From a bacterium (GTDB taxonomy: Bacteria; Bacillota; Bacilli; Lactobacillales; Streptococcaceae): a stretch of 64,000 nt of DNA. The stretch covers positions 182,539-246,538 of the forward strand of contig CAJNCS010000004.1 in the NCBI GenBank assembly GCA_905221325.1. The letters are read 5' to 3'. Under the pieces are notes generated by a model, which did no database searches, was not told the origin of the DNA, and saw nothing but the letters and a program-made list of their open reading frames with translations. Shown in pieces: positions 61,609-64,000 of the stretch. The position numbers and the translations under genes were made by a program. Position 1 is the first letter of the stretch. The number at the start of each line of letters is the position of its first letter.

Positions 61609-64000
61609 ATGTTTCGAAGTAAAAAATTTAACAAAGATTTCGAGATCGTAGATGAGAAAAAGCGCTACAAGCTTTACAAGTCGGGTAAAAACTGGGTGAA
61701 AGCCTCCAATTCCCAACTAGATCTCTTTCGTATCGGTGGGATGGGAGAAGTTGTTTCGACAAGCCTATCCGACACTGAAGAACTTGACCACGCTCATCTC
61801 AATGTCAACACGCTTGCGGGTATAGGGGCCATCTTAGCCGCCGGGGCCGCAGGTTTTGTTGCAACTCAAGAGCAAACTGTATACGCAGATGAAACATCTG
61901 AGTACAAGGAAACTGGTAAGGCAGTCATCGCAAGTGAACCTCAAGCTGATGCGACAACTGAAACCAGCAGCAATCCAATCATCGCCCAAGCACAAGCAGT
62001 AGTAAAAGAGGCGCAAGCAGAACAACAATCTGTATCCGCTTCAGAGTCAGTCAGTCAATCTGTAAGTGCTTCCCTTTCAGTAAGTGAGTCAGAGTCAGCA
62101 AGTCTATCAGCCAGCGAGTCAGCTAGTCAGTCCCTCTCAGCTAGCACTTCAGCTGCTGCTAGTCAGTCAGCAAGCACTCAAGCTTCAGCTTCAACTCCTG
62201 CTTCAGAGTCAGTATCTGTCAGCGAAAAACCATCGCAGTCAGCAAGCACTCAAACATCAGCATCAGCTTCGGCTCCTGCCTCTCAGTCAGCATCTGTTAG
62301 CGCACAGCCATCTGAGTCAGCAAGTGTTCAAGCATCATCTTCTCTAGTTGAGAGTGCTAGTGCAGCTATCGAGTCAGAAGTACAAGCCTCTGTCTCAACT
62401 TCTACTTCAGCGTCCCTCGATGTCAAGGTCAACCCTGCTGAAAGCCTTACGACCAGCAAGCTCGGTGACGCTTTGTCTAGCGCTACCCAGCTCAGCAGCC
62501 AAGCAGCAGCGACTAGCAACAACCTAGCAGCTGGTGTTGTAGCAGATAAGAACCAAGCCCAAGGCAAGGATGCAACCAAGCAAGCTGAGAAAGATCAAAA
62601 AGTAGACAAGCAAGTAACTACTGCACCGAAAAAGGGTTACTCTGGTTTCCGCCAAGGTATTCCAGGTATTATTGACTCTGAAGCTGGTGTATTTCTTACC
62701 GATACACCAAATGGTCAATATGCCAAGAGACATCCAATTCCTGATCAAACAGCTTATAAACCAATGCCTGAGACACATGTTTATTTCCATAGTGGACAAA
62801 ACAAGCACTTTAATGGTAGTTGGAAGCAGGAGCATATTGCTAGAGATGCCCTCTATATTTCTGAGACAGACACTAATCGTTTGAAACAACTTGGTCTTAA
62901 CTATCGATTGGATGTTGTGCAAGTACGGAGTCAACAAGGTCAGATTGGATATTTACCACGTTTGACTATGTGGGGTTATCCAACGCCTGTCAAAGGGAAC
63001 TTGGTATTGTTCAATGTACGAGTTAGTGGCGCAGGTGGTCAAGGAGTGGTCAATCAAGCTACAATAAGCTTCAATGTTACTCGTAACCCTCGATATGAGA
63101 GTGAATCTACATCGACATCTAAAAGTATAATAGAGTCAGAAAGTAAGAGTACATCAGCAAATGATGAATCTAAATCTATTTCAACAAGTCAATCTAACTT
63201 TGAATCAGAAAGCTTGTCTAAATCAGCCTCAGAAAGTGCCTCAGCAAGCAAGTCAGGAAGTCTTTCTAAGTCAGAATCACTTAGCAAGAGTAATTCAGTA
63301 GTTGATGCTTCTAAGTCAACATCAACAAGCAAGTCTAAGTCAGAGTCACTTAGCAAGAGTAACTCAGTAGTTGATGCTTCTAAGTCAACATCAACAAGTA
63401 AGTCTAAGTCAGAGTCAGTAAGCAAGAGTAATTCAGTAGTTGATGCTTCTAAGTCAACATCAACAAGCAAGTCTAAGTCAGAGTCACTTAGCAAGAGTAA
63501 CTCAGTAGTTGATGCTTCTAAGTCAACATCAACAAGTAAGTCTAAGTCAGAGTCACTTAGCAAGAGTAACTCAGTGGTTGATGCTTCTAAGTCAACATCA
63601 ACAAGTAAGTCTAAGTCAGAGTCACTTAGCAAGAGTAACTCAGTAGTTGATGCTTCTAAGTCAACATCAACAAGTAAGTCTAAATCAGAATCGCTTAGCA
63701 AGTCACAGAGTGTCTCTAAGTCAGAGTCAGTAAGCAAGAGTAACTCAAACGCTGATGCTTCTAAATCGACATCAACAAGCAAGTCTAAGTCAGAATCACT
63801 TAGCAAGTCAGAAAGTGCTTCTAAGTCAGAATCAGCAAGCAAGAGCACTTCCCTTGATGATGCTTCTAAGTCAACATCAACAAGTCAATCTAATTCTGAA
63901 TCAGCAAGCAAGTCAGCTTCAGAATCAGTAAGCGCCAGCGACAGTACTTCTAAGTCAGACTCAGTAAGCAAGAGCGCATCTCTTGAAGGTGAATCTGTAT
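61609..64000 (+). CDS. Serine-rich repeat glycoprotein adhesin, 5' part
   Basis: 797 codons are visible and the frame runs off the window. The N-terminus has the KxYKxGKxW signal motif (KLYKSGKNW, 21-29) and a late hydrophobic core ending VYADE (cleavage after Ala93), the long signal peptide that selects SecA2/SecY2 export. A first short serine-rich region (about 140-265) is followed by a non-repetitive region with a likely ligand-binding domain (about 343-495; GYSGFRQGIPGIID; HVYFHSGQNKHFNG; LTMWGYPTPVKGNLVLFNV). The second serine-rich stalk then starts, with 23-residue repeats. The LPXTG end would lie beyond 64000. It is the expected substrate of GtfAB and Asp2. I cannot name the binding domain's family. 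Confidence 0.92.
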   Translation, partial: MFRSKKFNKDFEIVDEKKRYKLYKSGKNWVKASNSQLDLFRIGGMGEVVSTSLSDTEELDHAHLNVNTLAGIGAILAAGAAGFVATQEQTVYADETSEYKETGKAVIASEPQADATTETSSNPIIAQAQAVVKEAQAEQQSVSASESVSQSVSASLSVSESESASLSASESASQSLSASTSAAASQSASTQASASTPASESVSVSEKPSQSASTQTSASASAPASQSASVSAQPSESASVQASSSLVESASAAIESEVQASVSTSTSASLDVKVNPAESLTTSKLGDALSSATQLSSQAAATSNNLAAGVVADKNQAQGKDATKQAEKDQKVDKQVTTAPKKGYSGFRQGIPGIIDSEAGVFLTDTPNGQYAKRHPIPDQTAYKPMPETHVYFHSGQNKHFNGSWKQEHIARDALYISETDTNRLKQLGLNYRLDVVQVRSQQGQIGYLPRLTMWGYPTPVKGNLVLFNVRVSGAGGQGVVNQATISFNVTRNPRYESESTSTSKSIIESESKSTSANDESKSISTSQSNFESESLSKSASESASASKSGSLSKSESLSKSNSVVDASKSTSTSKSKSESLSKSNSVVDASKSTSTSKSKSESVSKSNSVVDASKSTSTSKSKSESLSKSNSVVDASKSTSTSKSKSESLSKSNSVVDASKSTSTSKSKSESLSKSNSVVDASKSTSTSKSKSESLSKSQSVSKSESVSKSNSNADASKSTSTSKSKSESLSKSESASKSESASKSTSLDDASKSTSTSQSNSESASKSASESVSASDSTSKSDSVSKSASLEGESV
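63265..63678 (+). repeat. Six tandem 69-bp repeats in the adhesin stalk
   Basis: Copies start at 63265, 63334, 63403, 63472, 63541 and 63610. Each encodes 23 residues (SKSESLSKSNSVVDASKSTS plus TSK). Differences are mostly synonymous or Leu/Val, and longer diverged variants follow to the window end. Expansion by slippage or recombination is likely. Confidence 0.9.

Noticed and set aside
63189..63848. 219-codon minus-strand frame rich in Leu/Asp (LLLLSDSDLDLLVDVDLEAS repeats)
   Set aside because: It is the antisense image of the adhesin Ser repeats; no ribosome site and a repeat-driven open frame.

Overview
The window is low-GC Firmicute DNA. Its gene content matches a mitis-group Streptococcus (S. 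mitis / S. oralis / S. pneumoniae-like). Evidence for this includes AliB, BgaA with catalytic Glu564 and Glu645 at the pneumococcal positions, the ccdA-etrx1-msrAB2 redox operon joined to a TCS09 (ZmpRS-type) two-component system, a choline-binding protein, and an accessory Sec (SecA2/SecY2) locus. Nearly all genes are on the plus strand. Many promoters have extended -10 elements (TGnTATAAT), as is usual in streptococci. No rRNA, tRNA, IS element or CRISPR array was seen.

Layout: (1) 1-14.6 kb is conserved core: the end of a flippase gene, aliB, metB/patB sulfur amino acid enzymes, a SWIM/SNF2 helicase, a conserved hypothetical, murC, a broken and an intact GNAT gene, mltG, greA and an amino acid permease. 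(2) 14.7-20.3 kb holds a GNAT, a HAD phosphatase, a small XRE-regulator/two-membrane-protein operon, the NAD salvage pair pncB-nadE, an array of five hairpin repeats, and another GNAT. (3) 20.4-25.4 kb is the extracytoplasmic methionine sulfoxide repair operon (ccdA, etrx1, msrAB2) followed by a response regulator/histidine kinase pair. (4) 25.4-37.3 kb contains a UPF0340 protein, a P-loop kinase-like protein, pabB(C), a hydrolase, a cbpL-like gene with a poly-A frameshift, glucokinase, a broken HD-domain gene, thyA, a DUF3042 gene on the minus strand, and the miaA-hflX-hypothetical-rnz-SDR cluster. (5) 37.5-44.8 kb is one giant LPXTG-anchored beta-galactosidase gene (bgaA).

(6) 45.5-64 kb is the most unusual part. 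It is an accessory Sec/serine-rich-repeat-adhesin locus: secY2, asp1, asp2, asp3, secA2, then three genes I do not know from described loci, then gtfA, gtfB, asp4 and a KxYKxGKxW-type serine-rich repeat adhesin that runs off the window. The three inserted genes are a 794-residue serine-rich repeat protein with no export or anchoring signal, driven by a perfect TTGACA-17-TATAAT promoter; a shortened GH1 glycosidase-like protein that keeps both catalytic glutamates; and a coiled-coil protein with a DivIVA-like N-terminus. GtfA/GtfB normally add GlcNAc to Ser/Thr of the adhesin in the cytosol, Asp1-3 process and chaperone it, and SecA2/SecY2 export it. The inserted module therefore supplies a possible second, cytosolic glycosylation substrate, a possible glycan-active enzyme and a possible polar or septal scaffold. 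This is the best candidate for an undescribed system here.

Two genes carry single in-frame TAA stops (GNAT at 10019, HD protein at 31253) and one carries a one-base poly-A contraction (cbpL-like). These look like recent inactivations, phase-variable states, or sequencing errors. All functional statements rest on motif reading and family knowledge; no database search was run.
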